Shown: positions 16,441-25,299, counted from the first letter of the stretch. The stretch is DNA of 56,441 bases from UBA3775 sp964625275 (GCA_964625275.1 CAZVBH010000001.1:1-56441); one strand, 5' to 3'. Notes: generated from the sequence alone by a model not told the origin. Numbers and translations: made by a program.

Positions 16441-17184
16441 ATGATTGACGAAACAATTCTCAAGCCGGGAGAACGCTTTGATGATCTGGAAAGAAATGGT
16501 TTTCATATTATTCAAAATCCTGAAAAATTTTGCTTTGGCATAGATGCCGTACTTTTGAGCGGCTTTGCCAGAATAAAAAAAGGCTCAAGAGTTTTGGATT
16601 TATGTACGGGAACTGGTATAATACCTATTCTTTTGGCTGCCAAAACTGAGGCCTCTGAAATAATTGCAGTAGAAATTCAGGAAGAAAGCGCAGACATGGC
16701 AAGAAGAAGTGTTTCGGTAAATGGTCTTGACGAAACCATTCGTATAGACATAGGAGATGTAAAGGATGCCATAAAGAACTATGGCAGGAATACCTTTGAT
16801 GCCGTAACCTGTAATCCTCCCTATACCCCTTGTGGAAAAGGGCTGAAAAATCCTGAGGATGCCAAAGCAATTGCAAGACATGAAATTCTTTGCAATCTAA
16901 GGGATGTATGTGAGCAGGCAGCAGGAGTTCTAAAAGAGGGCGGAAGATTTTTCATGGTTCACCGTCCGGCGAGATTAGTTGAGATAATTACCACAATGAC
17001 AGAGCTCAGACTTGAGCCTAAAAGAATAAAATTTGTTCAGCCGTTTGAGGATAAAAGCCCTAATCTTGTACTGATAGAGGCGGTAAAAAATGGCGGAAGA
17101 GAACTAAAGGTAGAAAAACCGGTTATCGTTTATAAGGAGCCGGGTGTCTACAGCGATGAAATTTATGATATTTATGGATATTAG
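16441..17184 (+). CDS. trmN6: tRNA1(Val) adenine-37 N6-methyltransferase family (YabB)
   Basis: 247 residues, beginning 3 nt after the ricT stop. Class I SAM-dependent fold: motif I LDLCTGTGIIPILLA, acidic strand VEIQ, and motif IV CNPPY, the adenine N6-methyltransferase signature. The N-terminal FHIIQNPEKFCFGIDAVLL is typical of the YabB/TrmN6 family. It should methylate A37 of a valine tRNA, though substrates vary in the family. It is the fifth gene of the conserved cluster. Confidence 0.88.
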   Translation: MIDETILKPGERFDDLERNGFHIIQNPEKFCFGIDAVLLSGFARIKKGSRVLDLCTGTGIIPILLAAKTEASEIIAVEIQEESADMARRSVSVNGLDETIRIDIGDVKDAIKNYGRNTFDAVTCNPPYTPCGKGLKNPEDAKAIARHEILCNLRDVCEQAAGVLKEGGRFFMVHRPARLVEIITTMTELRLEPKRIKFVQPFEDKSPNLVLIEAVKNGGRELKVEKPVIVYKEPGVYSDEIYDIYGY

Positions 17185-17339
17185 CCATGACCACAAGGTG
17201 GCATCAAGCTTGAAATAGTTAAGCTGACAAACAGGTGGAAAGGTTTGTTAGTTAATTCGTTAATTTATCAGGTTGCAAAAACCCACTACATTTAGATGGT
17301 GGGTAGTTGACTAACTTTGATTTTGAAAGGAATCGGTAT

Positions 17340-18197
17340 ATGTACGGAACGTTGTATTTAGTTGCAACACCAATAGGAAATCTTGAGGATATGACCTACA
17401 GAGCAGTAAGGGTGCTTTCAGAGGTTGACCTGATAGCAGCTGAGGACACAAGAAATTCAATAAAGCTGTTAAATCATTTTGAAATCAAAACGCCGATGAC
17501 CAGTTATCATGAATATAACAAAATAGATAAAGGTCATGAGCTCGTAGCAAAGCTGCAAAGTGGAAATAACATAGCTTTAATTACAGATGCAGGCATGCCG
17601 GGCATATCTGACCCGGGAGAAGAGCTTGTTGCAATGTGTCATGCAGCAGGGGTAACGGTCACTATTGTGCCGGGAGCCTGTGCAGCGGTTTCGGCTCTTG
17701 CCGTATCCGGACTTCCAACCAGAAGATTTGCCTTTGAAGCCTTTTTGCCTCCCGAAAAAACAGAGAAGCGAAAAAGAAATGAAATTCTTGAAGAACTGAA
17801 GAATGAAACAAGAACCCTGATTATTTATGAGGCCCCTCACAGACTGGTAAAAACCTTAGCCCAGCTTGAAGAGGTACTTGGAGACAGACGTATTTCTGTA
17901 GTAAGAGAGCTTACAAAAAAGCACGAAGAGGTCTTTAGGTCCAGCATAAAAGGAGCCAGGGAATATTTTGAGGTCAATGAGCCGAAGGGCGAATTTGTAC
18001 TAGTAATAGAAGGAAAAAGCAGAAAAGAAATCCGTCAGGAAGAGATAACTGAGTGGGAGAAAATGACTGCCACTGAGCACCTCAAGCTTTATCTTGACCA
18101 GGGTATGGACAAAAAAAGCGCCATGAAGGCAGTAGCCGCCGACAGAGGCGTAGGAAAAAGAGAAATATATTCACAGCTGCTTGAAGAAGAAAAGTAG
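17340..18197 (+). CDS. rsmI: 16S rRNA cytidine-1402 2'-O-methyltransferase RsmI
   Basis: 285 residues from the ATG at 17340, which has GAAAGGAA upstream; the longer frame from 17307 adds an unconserved leader. Tetrapyrrole-methylase fold with VATPIGNLEDMTYRAVR, AAEDTRNS, ALITDAGMPGISDPG and VPGACAAVSALAVSGLP, all diagnostic. It methylates the ribose of C1402 in 16S rRNA. The 155-nt gap before it contains a weak hairpin (ACCCAC/GTGGGT) and no second gene. In Bacillus yazA sits here; it is absent. Confidence 0.95.
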   Translation: MYGTLYLVATPIGNLEDMTYRAVRVLSEVDLIAAEDTRNSIKLLNHFEIKTPMTSYHEYNKIDKGHELVAKLQSGNNIALITDAGMPGISDPGEELVAMCHAAGVTVTIVPGACAAVSALAVSGLPTRRFAFEAFLPPEKTEKRKRNEILEELKNETRTLIIYEAPHRLVKTLAQLEEVLGDRRISVVRELTKKHEEVFRSSIKGAREYFEVNEPKGEFVLVIEGKSRKEIRQEEITEWEKMTATEHLKLYLDQGMDKKSAMKAVAADRGVGKREIYSQLLEEEK

Positions 18198-18231
18198 AGC
18201 TATGCTGTTGATTGACAAAAAGGAGTTATTT

Positions 18232-18924
18232 ATGTTAGGAATTATTGGAGCAATGGACGAAGAGGTCGATAAGCTCAAGACAGAAATGACAGAAGTACAG
18301 GTGAAGTCTAAGGCCTGCATGGATTTTTATAAAGGAAAGCTTGGCGGAAATGAAGTAGTGGTAGTTCGCTCAGGCATCGGAAAGGTCAATGCCGGAATAT
18401 GTGCTCAGATTTTAGCAGATGATTATGAAGTATCAGGAATAATAAACACCGGCATAGCAGGCTCACTTCGTGCAGAAATAAACATCGGTGACATCGTAAT
18501 TTCCACAGATGCGATTCAGCATGACATGGATGCAGTTGCCTTTGGCTATCCGTTAGGACAGATACCACGTATGGATACGCTTTCATTTCCGGCTGACAAG
18601 ATTCTTTCAGAGCGTGCGGTAAGCTGCTGCAAAAAGGTGCTTCCTGAGCTTCAGGTTTTTACAGGCAGGGTAGCCAGCGGAGATGAATTTGTTGCAAAGA
18701 AGGAACGCAAGGATTTTATATTCAGCGAGTTTGATGCTTACTGTTGTGAAATGGAGGGCGCAGCAATTGCTCAGGCAGCCTATTTAAACAAAATTCCATT
18801 CGTTATTATCAGAGCAATTTCAGATAAGGCTGATGACAGTGCCCACATGGATTATCCAACCTTTGAGGCAATGGCAATAGCCAATTCGGTTAAATTAATA
18901 AAAGAAATGGTGGCAGGTGAATAA
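18232..18924 (+). CDS. mtnN: 5'-methylthioadenosine/S-adenosylhomocysteine nucleosidase
   Basis: 230 residues from the ATG at 18232 with AAGGAG upstream; the in-frame ATG nearer rsmI adds a leader not expected in the family. IGAMDEEVDKL holds the catalytic-region Glu, CEMEGAA the ribose-binding Glu, and RAISDKAD the catalytic Asp. It hydrolyses S-adenosylhomocysteine to S-ribosylhomocysteine, the substrate of LuxS. Its stop overlaps the luxS start by one base (TAATG), so the two steps of the activated methyl cycle are coupled. Confidence 0.95.
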   Translation: MLGIIGAMDEEVDKLKTEMTEVQVKSKACMDFYKGKLGGNEVVVVRSGIGKVNAGICAQILADDYEVSGIINTGIAGSLRAEINIGDIVISTDAIQHDMDAVAFGYPLGQIPRMDTLSFPADKILSERAVSCCKKVLPELQVFTGRVASGDEFVAKKERKDFIFSEFDAYCCEMEGAAIAQAAYLNKIPFVIIRAISDKADDSAHMDYPTFEAMAIANSVKLIKEMVAGE

Positions 18925-19409
18925 TGGAGAAAATAGCCAGTTTTACAATTGATCATTTAAAGCTTCTTCCGGGAATTTATGTATCGAGAAAAGACCATAT
19001 CGGTAACGAGGTTGTGACAACCTTTGACATTAGAATGACAAGACCTAATTATGAGCCGGTTATGAATACTGCCGAAGTACATACAATAGAGCATTTGGCA
19101 GCAACCTTTCTCAGAAATGATGCTGAATATGGCAGCAAGGTGGTATATTTTGGACCAATGGGCTGTCGAACCGGTTTTTATCTCCTCCTTGCGGGAGACT
19201 ATGAATCAAAGGACATTATTCCGCTTATGAGACGTCTCTTTGAGTTTATGGCAGACTTCAGAGACGAGGTACCGGGTGCAGCAGCAAAAGACTGTGGTAA
19301 TTATCTGGATATGAATCTGCCAATGGCCAATTATTTAAGCCGCAGATTTTTGGATGAGGTTCTAAGAGAAATTACTGGTGAGCATCTGGTATATCCTGAT
19401 AGCCTTTAA
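18924..19409 (+). CDS. luxS: S-ribosylhomocysteine lyase LuxS
   Basis: 161 residues, full length. Metal site HTIEH (His53, His57) plus Cys124, and catalytic Cys81 in GPMGCRTGFYLL. It splits S-ribosylhomocysteine into homocysteine and DPD, the precursor of autoinducer-2. Translationally coupled to mtnN. Its last 38 nt overlap, tail to tail, the 3' end of the minus-strand HD-domain gene; no terminator separates them. Confidence 0.97.
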   Translation: MEKIASFTIDHLKLLPGIYVSRKDHIGNEVVTTFDIRMTRPNYEPVMNTAEVHTIEHLAATFLRNDAEYGSKVVYFGPMGCRTGFYLLLAGDYESKDIIPLMRRLFEFMADFRDEVPGAAAKDCGNYLDMNLPMANYLSRRFLDEVLREITGEHLVYPDSL

Positions 19410-20082
19410 TATTTTTTAAAATATGTCTGTCACTTTCTAAGACACTGAGCATATGATATTTAAGTAAAAAAGCGACGGTATAATATTTTCCGTCATAGCC
19501 TGTTTTAAGAATATCAAGCAGAGGCATAACATATTCATAGGTTTCATTGATGTAACGCACAATGCGATTTTTGTCAAAGGCAGTTGCCATCGTTGAAACA
19601 TTATTACAGCGGTCGATGACCTTGACGATTGTAGCAATTCTATTTTTACTGATTGCGGCATAGTAACGGTCATGGGCCTCTTTTTTTGTCTCGCCATCCT
19701 TACGCTTATAGGTAAGACATCTGACAGCCTCCTGAATTTCGGAATTAAAAGGAAGCTCATCAGGCTCTACATTACAGTCCTCGCAGACATCATGAAGCAG
19801 AATACTGGCAATAATATTGTCTTCATCGACACCGAGGGCAAAGGCATGACAAGCCATCAGAAGAGGATGATTAATATAAGGAATGTGTTCCTTGCCCTTG
19901 CGTGTCTGACCATTGTGGAAGGTTTTCATAAGAGGAAGTGCAACCTGAGTAGAGGAAAGGTCTCTTAGCTCAGCGGCGCGTTCAACGAAGCCATACATAT
20001 TGTCCTCAGAGAAAATACGGTCATGTAGCTCCCAGGACTCAGGATCGGGTTTAAGATATAGGTCAAATTCATCTAAATTCAT
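19372..20082 (-). CDS. RelA/SpoT-like HD-domain hydrolase without synthetase
   Basis: 236 residues on the minus strand, GGAG before the ATG. The HD superfamily motifs have the alarmone-hydrolase pattern: R-K-G..HIPYINHP, then LLHDVCED, then KVIDRCNN. There is no synthetase, TGS or ACT domain. Small proteins of this type (MESH1-like or small alarmone hydrolases) can degrade (p)ppGpp; that activity is inferred. The 3' end overlaps luxS by 38 nt. It shares its strand with spmA, 117 nt upstream, and may be co-transcribed. Confidence 0.75.
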   Translation of the reverse strand: MNLDEFDLYLKPDPESWELHDRIFSEDNMYGFVERAAELRDLSSTQVALPLMKTFHNGQTRKGKEHIPYINHPLLMACHAFALGVDEDNIIASILLHDVCEDCNVEPDELPFNSEIQEAVRCLTYKRKDGETKKEAHDRYYAAISKNRIATIVKVIDRCNNVSTMATAFDKNRIVRYINETYEYVMPLLDILKTGYDGKYYTVAFLLKYHMLSVLESDRHILKNIKGYQDIPDAHQ

Positions 20083-20199
20083 TTAAGAGCTCCTCTTTCT
20101 GTCAGCCTGGCTTTAGATAAAAGCCTTATGCTTATAATAAAAGCTAAATAGAATAAGTGCAAGAGGAAAATACAACTTTGCAATAAAACTTCTTGCTTT

Positions 20200-20862
20200 T
20201 TATTCTGAAACAGCAGTTACCTCGTGCATAATTCGAGCATATAGTATTCCTATAAGTGTACTAAAGAGAGTTGCAAAAAGCCCTGCGCCGACAATTGCAG
20301 CAGGATTAACACTACCATACTTACTTCTGTAAGCGATTATATTGACGGGAATAAGCTGCAGAGAAGAAATATTTATTATAAGAAAGGTACACATGGCATT
20401 GCTGGCAGAATCAGGATTTAAGGACTTGAGCTGTCTCTTACTAAGCAGCCTACCCTTTTGTTTAGTCCTTTTTAGCATTATTTGACAATGCTCTTCATGA
20501 CAGCTCTTAAGCTCCTTCATGGCTAAAATGCCGCTCGGAGTGGCAGCCCAGCCAAGACCTAAAATATTGGCAGTCATGTTCATTGCAATATATTCACAGG
20601 CTTTGCTGCCCTTTGGTATGTCGGGATAAAGAAAGCTGATAATACCGGACAAAAGCTTTGTGATTTTTTTGATTAATCCGGTCTTTTCTGCCACCTTCAT
20701 AAAGCCGCTCCAAAGACCGACGATTCCACACATATATATGACAAGCTCGACCGCAGCAGTAGAGCTCTCAAGAATTCCGGTTCCAAGCTCCTCTGCCACG
20801 CCGGTAACTATACCAAAGCCGATTCCGAGAATCAGCATGATTTCCCATAAATAATTCAGCAA
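20200..20862 (-). CDS. spmA: Spore maturation protein A-like nucleoside-recognition membrane protein
   Basis: 220 residues, several hydrophobic helices, and the family core NMTANILGLGWAATPSGILAM, with NAMCTFLIIN in the second half. SpmA normally works with SpmB, encoded next to it, in spore core dehydration; here the next gene is the HD hydrolase and no spmB is seen. The protein may serve another transport or morphogenesis role, or spmB may lie elsewhere. A near-palindrome (CTCATGTATTATATATGAG) lies in its leader. Confidence 0.82.
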   Translation of the reverse strand: MLNYLWEIMLILGIGFGIVTGVAEELGTGILESSTAAVELVIYMCGIVGLWSGFMKVAEKTGLIKKITKLLSGIISFLYPDIPKGSKACEYIAMNMTANILGLGWAATPSGILAMKELKSCHEEHCQIMLKRTKQKGRLLSKRQLKSLNPDSASNAMCTFLIINISSLQLIPVNIIAYRSKYGSVNPAAIVGAGLFATLFSTLIGILYARIMHEVTAVSE

Positions 20863-21014
20863 GGCCTCTCCTACTATGTATAATAGCTCTCATGTATTAT
20901 ATATGAGCCAAAAGTATTTCTATTACCAGTCATTATAAACATATCAAAAACCCTTAAAGCTATATTGTCTGCAATAAAACACGTCAATATTTGGAAAATA
21001 TCTTTCATAAACAC

Positions 21015-21043
21015 TTGTAGAAAATAAACACTGGGTATATAAT
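21015..21043 (+). promoter_or_regulatory. Promoter of the double MerR gene
   Basis: TTGTAG (21015-21020), 17-nt spacer, perfect TATAAT (21038-21043). The 284-nt region between spmA and this gene is otherwise AT-rich and carries divergent promoters. Because an upstream in-frame ATG (21042) lies inside the -10 box, the true start must be downstream, at 21147. Confidence 0.65.
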
Positions 21044-21146
21044 GAGACTGGGTAACAAAGTTAACTGGTACGGGCTGATAGCGAGGGGCTATTTCAGACG
21101 GGAGGAAAGATTAATAAAGCCCGGAATTTTCGACAGAGGAGAAGAC

Positions 21147-22904
21147 ATGGAAAGCTTATTAGTTACAGGGGAGTTTATGGAATTAACAGATGTCACAAGA
21201 AATACCCTGATTCATTATGACAATATCGGACTATTAAAACCGGTCATGACCAATAAACGTGGAGACCGCTTTTACCATCCCTTTCAGGCTTATACGATGA
21301 GCCTGATTCAAAATTTTCAGGCCGCGGGCATGAGTCTTGACAGCATCAAAAAAGCGTTTTCGGGAGCAGATGACGGAAGCGGCGTAATCGATGTTTACAA
21401 AAATAATGGAGAAGAAATCAAAAAAGCAAGTGAAGGGCTTCACGAACAGTACAGAGAATCCGTAAGAGCCTATCGCTATATTGAAAAAACAGCTGATGTG
21501 GCAAAATTTTTCAATAAGTATGATCCGGAAGGAGATCCTGTTCTTACATCCATAAAAATCCAGGGAAGCTGTAAGATGACTTTTTTTGATGGACGACTAT
21601 CCATGATAGGTAAGGCATACTATGATCAGGTAAGCGCTCACATTAAAAATACTTATGGCAAGCTTCGCGACGGCACCTTCCCGATTGTAACGCATTTTGC
21701 AAAAGATGATTTTATGAATGGCAATGATTATGCCTATGCAATCAGCACCTATACACTCTACAAAGGAAATCGCAGCTTTGATGAGCTTTCTAAGATGGAT
21801 TGTGTTATTATGCGTAGAAATGGAGATGCAAAGCAGCTGCCATTTGCAATGCAGAAAATACGAGAATTTATGGTTAAGAACAATCTTGTGCTCGCAGACA
21901 ATCTTGTCATAATGACTAATGTATTCAATGTTGACGGACAGGGCAAGAGGTTTGCAGACCGTCTTATTGTTGCACCGGTCGTTAAAAATGATGGCACACA
22001 GACCGTTAAATTTAATGAAAATTTGGAAGAAAAGCTGGCTGCCTATGAAAAAAATCAGGCGGATATTGATGAATTAGTTTCCTCCGGTGAATTTATAAAA
22101 ATGTGTGGAATTACAAGAAATACCCTCAATTTTTATGAAAAAAACAATCTGATTCATCCGGCAGTGATTAAAGATAATGGCTATAAGCTCTATGGAGTTT
22201 CTCAGCTCTTCCAGTATATCAGCATAAAAGGTCTTAAGCAGGCAGGCTTTTCAATAGATGAAATTAAGCATCAGATTACCTACAAGGATGGTATGTATGC
22301 AATAGATACAACTCATGATGAGTTTATTGAAAAACAGAAAAAGCTGATACGTGAAAATATTGATAAATATGTTACGAAAATTCTTGCAATGAAAAACATC
22401 TGTGGATGGCTTAGTGAGTTTGCAAAAATTGAAGATAAAATTAGTGTAGATGTAGTTCTTGACAGAAACTGGTTCTACAGACCGATTCCTTATGAAAAGG
22501 ACAATAAAGGAAGCACCAGAGGCATAAGACATGAGCTGGTGCGAACAGTGAAAAGAGCGAAGCACAATCCTGACATAATTCCTTATCCTGTCGGAGCGGT
22601 GCTTTCAAGAGACTTAGATCCCGAAAAGGATTCCTCAATGGTTCTGATTCATCCCGGCAAAGCAAGGCATGGAGACCGTAAGATGAATGGTCTGTATCGT
22701 GTTTTTTCAATGCGTGCGGATGGCTTGAATTTCAGGGAAAAAATAAAAGCCTTCGCTGATGGAATCAATAACGAAGGCATTTATAAAATACGTGGTGATA
22801 TTATATCAGTTTTCTACTCAATTGAAAAAAGAGTTACTGAGCAGTTAAATCTTGATGAGATGACCTTGATTTGTGCAGTTATTTTCCCTTTGCAGAAGAG
22901 GTGA
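21147..22904 (+). CDS. Tandem MerR-type regulator (two HTH and two effector-like halves)
   Basis: 585 residues; the ATG at 21147 has GAGGAG upstream. Two similar halves: HTH 1 at about 7-72 (ELTDVTRNTLIHYDNIGLLKP) and HTH 2 at about 305-375 (KMCGITRNTLNFYEKNNLIHP), each followed by a coiled segment and a GyrI-like putative effector domain. A MerR protein is normally 100-280 residues and dimerises; this looks like a covalent dimer. The two halves have diverged, so the DNA site may be asymmetric. The last 26 nt overlap the tail of the minus-strand carboxypeptidase gene. Confidence 0.82.
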   Translation: MESLLVTGEFMELTDVTRNTLIHYDNIGLLKPVMTNKRGDRFYHPFQAYTMSLIQNFQAAGMSLDSIKKAFSGADDGSGVIDVYKNNGEEIKKASEGLHEQYRESVRAYRYIEKTADVAKFFNKYDPEGDPVLTSIKIQGSCKMTFFDGRLSMIGKAYYDQVSAHIKNTYGKLRDGTFPIVTHFAKDDFMNGNDYAYAISTYTLYKGNRSFDELSKMDCVIMRRNGDAKQLPFAMQKIREFMVKNNLVLADNLVIMTNVFNVDGQGKRFADRLIVAPVVKNDGTQTVKFNENLEEKLAAYEKNQADIDELVSSGEFIKMCGITRNTLNFYEKNNLIHPAVIKDNGYKLYGVSQLFQYISIKGLKQAGFSIDEIKHQITYKDGMYAIDTTHDEFIEKQKKLIRENIDKYVTKILAMKNICGWLSEFAKIEDKISVDVVLDRNWFYRPIPYEKDNKGSTRGIRHELVRTVKRAKHNPDIIPYPVGAVLSRDLDPEKDSSMVLIHPGKARHGDRKMNGLYRVFSMRADGLNFREKIKAFADGINNEGIYKIRGDIISVFYSIEKRVTEQLNLDEMTLICAVIFPLQKR

Positions 22905-24537
22905 AATTAACCTCCTGCATGTCGCTGAACTCCTCAGGTCGCACATATCTTACCTCAGAGAGCTCATCATCAGGAAGAATGGTTTTTTCTGTGTCATATT
23001 GCTTTGAAAAGAGCTTATCCTTAGGTGCTCTTTTAACAGGAAAAACGAGCAGGATGACAATAGTACCAATTAAAAATATCAAAGCGCCACAGATGGCGGC
23101 AAATGATTTGGCAGGTGTATATAAATTATATATGCCTGCCTTTATTTTATTCCAGGTCGTATTTTTCTCTGTCTTTACCGTAGCTACAGAATACTGATTT
23201 ACGCCTTGAGCGTTATCAGGATTTATCAGAAAAGAAGGAAAATATTTTGCAAATTCTGAAGCCAGCATTGAAGCATTTTCCGTATAAAAAAGAATATCTG
23301 CCTTGCCGGCATACTGACCATTATAATAAAAGTCAACTGCTCCAATGACATTTTCACCGTAGAGGTAATCATCAATCTGAACCAGAGAAATTTCATGAGT
23401 GATAAGGGCACTATCTGTCCCGGCAGGAACGATGACGGTAGCTGATTCATCAATATAAACAGATTGAGAATCCTCCGCCTCGAACATTTCACAGTTAGAA
23501 AAAAGTGTTCCGATTCCCGTTGTGGAGGAAGACAGAAGCTCAGTTACAGACTTTGCCTCATAAGCATCAAAGGCATAGTCAAAAAGCTTTTTTGTATCCT
23601 CATAGGTCGTTTCATTTTCAGGAGCATTAAGCACAATACAAACAAGATTAAGACCTTTATAGGAAGCATAAGTGCAAAGAGCCCAGGTACCATCACCGCC
23701 GTAAGCTGTTCCACCTGTTTTTCCGGCATAGGTATAGCTGTAGCTGTCCTTGCCATTTATAAATCTATGGGTATTGGAAATGGTAATTCCACCGGAGGAT
23801 AAGCCTAAGGAGGACGTACCGAGAATTGTTTTTAGCTCAGGCTCGGATTTCATAAGTGCAGAGGCAACAAGTGCCAAATCATAGGCACAGCTGCTTTGAC
23901 CTTCTTCGTATTTACCCAGACCGTTTACAAAATTAGAATTTAATAAGCCGAGCTCCTTACCATAGGAGTTCATAAGGGCTGCAAAACCGGTCATGCTTCC
24001 ACCTGCCTTTTCGCAAAGTGAATAAGTGGAATCCTCAGCAGAGGCAACCAAAGAGCCCTTTATTGCATCATATACGGAATAGGTACTGCCGGAGGTATAG
24101 CCAACATTTGCAGCGGTAGGAAAATCCTGTGAGGCTGCAGTCGTAGAGCAGGTAATTGTCTGAGTAAGCTCTAATTCATTAAAGCATACATAGGCTGTTA
24201 AAAGCTTTGTAAGACTAGAAGGCTGTTCACTCTCTAAAGCATTTTTTGCATACAGAACAGAACCGGAATTAATATCCATGACAACTGCTGCTCCGGAGGT
24301 TATTTCAGGACCATCAGTCAGCAAGGGTTCAGTTTCATCTCTGCTCACATTTGTTCTATCTATAGCTGATGAAGCTGATGTACTATTATCGTCATCTGAT
24401 GAAAGGTCTGCTTCATTGTCATCCGTTTCGGCGAACGCTCTTTGAAAAAAATCAGACTGTACGGATGAAGGAAAAAAGCCGCAGGCAAGAATTCCGGCGG
24501 CTGTAAGTACAGCTGTTATAATTTTAAAACTACGCAT
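22879..24537 (-). CDS. Class S11 D-Ala-D-Ala carboxypeptidase-like protein
   Basis: 552 residues. Signal peptide (about 1-36), an acidic Ser/Asp-rich linker, then the penicillin-binding domain: SxxK as SLTK (Ser108-Lys111), KTG at 273-275 in YAGKTGG. The middle motif, normally S-x-N, reads S-A-E at 166-168 (VASAEDS). After a C-terminal DacA-like domain there is a transmembrane helix (FAAICGALIFLIGTIVILLVF) and a cytoplasmic tail. It should act on peptidoglycan stem peptides outside the membrane. The Asn-to-Glu change in the second motif may reduce or change activity. Confidence 0.85.
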   Translation of the reverse strand: MRSFKIITAVLTAAGILACGFFPSSVQSDFFQRAFAETDDNEADLSSDDDNSTSASSAIDRTNVSRDETEPLLTDGPEITSGAAVVMDINSGSVLYAKNALESEQPSSLTKLLTAYVCFNELELTQTITCSTTAASQDFPTAANVGYTSGSTYSVYDAIKGSLVASAEDSTYSLCEKAGGSMTGFAALMNSYGKELGLLNSNFVNGLGKYEEGQSSCAYDLALVASALMKSEPELKTILGTSSLGLSSGGITISNTHRFINGKDSYSYTYAGKTGGTAYGGDGTWALCTYASYKGLNLVCIVLNAPENETTYEDTKKLFDYAFDAYEAKSVTELLSSSTTGIGTLFSNCEMFEAEDSQSVYIDESATVIVPAGTDSALITHEISLVQIDDYLYGENVIGAVDFYYNGQYAGKADILFYTENASMLASEFAKYFPSFLINPDNAQGVNQYSVATVKTEKNTTWNKIKAGIYNLYTPAKSFAAICGALIFLIGTIVILLVFPVKRAPKDKLFSKQYDTEKTILPDDELSEVRYVRPEEFSDMQEVNFTSSAKGK

Positions 24538-24553
24538 TTGCTGCCCTTTCTAA

Positions 24554-25297
24554 TTATTGCTTTTTGCCCTGGCCATAGTAGGCATTAGGACCATGTTTTC
24601 TAAGATAGTGTTTATCCAAGAGAACATCATTAATCTCAGGCAAATCATTTTGTGCCTTGATGCTTGAAGAATGGTAAGACATTCCCGCAACCTTAACTGC
24701 TGAAGAATGATAGGACATTCTTGCAACCTCTTCAAGAACTACAGCATTTACAACTGCTGCCTTTGGAGAATTTCCCCAGGTAAAAGGACCATGAGAAGCC
24801 ACGAGAACGGCAGGAACACTCTTGTAATCATTGTCTTTACTAAAGGTTTCAGTAATTACAAGACCTGTATTTTTTTCATAGTCGCCACGAATTTCGTCAT
24901 CAGTCATATCCCTCGTGCAAGGAATAGTTCCATAGAAATGGTCTGCATGAGTGGTTCCACCTGCAGGAATTGAGGTCTTAGCCTGTGAAAAAACAGTTGC
25001 CCAATGAGAATGAGTGTGGACAACCCCACCGATTTCAGGCCAGGCCTTGTAGAGTTCAAGATGAGTAGGTAAATCAGAAGAAGGATTAAGATTACCCTCA
25101 ACTACATTGCCCTCAAGGTCAGTTACTACCATATCAGCTGCTTTCATTGCATCATAGTCAACTCCTGAAGGCTTGATAACAACAAGACCTTTTTCGCGGT
25201 CTATACCTGAAACATTTCCCCAGGTAAAAATAACAAGACCATGCTTGGGAAGCATAAGATTAGCTTCCAGTACAGATTGCTTTAATTCCTCTAACAT
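24554..25297 (-). CDS. araD: L-ribulose-5-phosphate 4-epimerase-like aldolase
   Basis: 247 residues. Class II aldolase/epimerase family: TWGNVSGIDRE, KPSGVDYD, zinc-binding VHTHSHW and, near the C-terminus, LLDKHYLRKHGPNAYYGQ, which is typical of AraD. It would interconvert L-ribulose 5-phosphate and D-xylulose 5-phosphate. A stretch before the C-terminal segment contains a 12-residue tandem duplication built on MSYHSS. It begins 2 nt after the upstream ribulokinase-like gene, so the two form an operon. Confidence 0.9.
   Translation of the reverse strand: MLEELKQSVLEANLMLPKHGLVIFTWGNVSGIDREKGLVVIKPSGVDYDAMKAADMVVTDLEGNVVEGNLNPSSDLPTHLELYKAWPEIGGVVHTHSHWATVFSQAKTSIPAGGTTHADHFYGTIPCTRDMTDDEIRGDYEKNTGLVITETFSKDNDYKSVPAVLVASHGPFTWGNSPKAAVVNAVVLEEVARMSYHSSAVKVAGMSYHSSSIKAQNDLPEINDVLLDKHYLRKHGPNAYYGQGKKQ
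24653..24724 (-). repeat. 36-bp tandem duplication inside araD
   Basis: Two adjacent 36-bp units, 24689-24724 (first in reading order) and 24653-24688, encode ARMSYHSSAVKV and AGMSYHSSSIKA. The frame is kept. As I recall the AraD family it has one such helix segment here. The units have diverged at several positions, so the duplication is not fresh. Confidence 0.8.
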
Positions 25298-25299
25298 AT

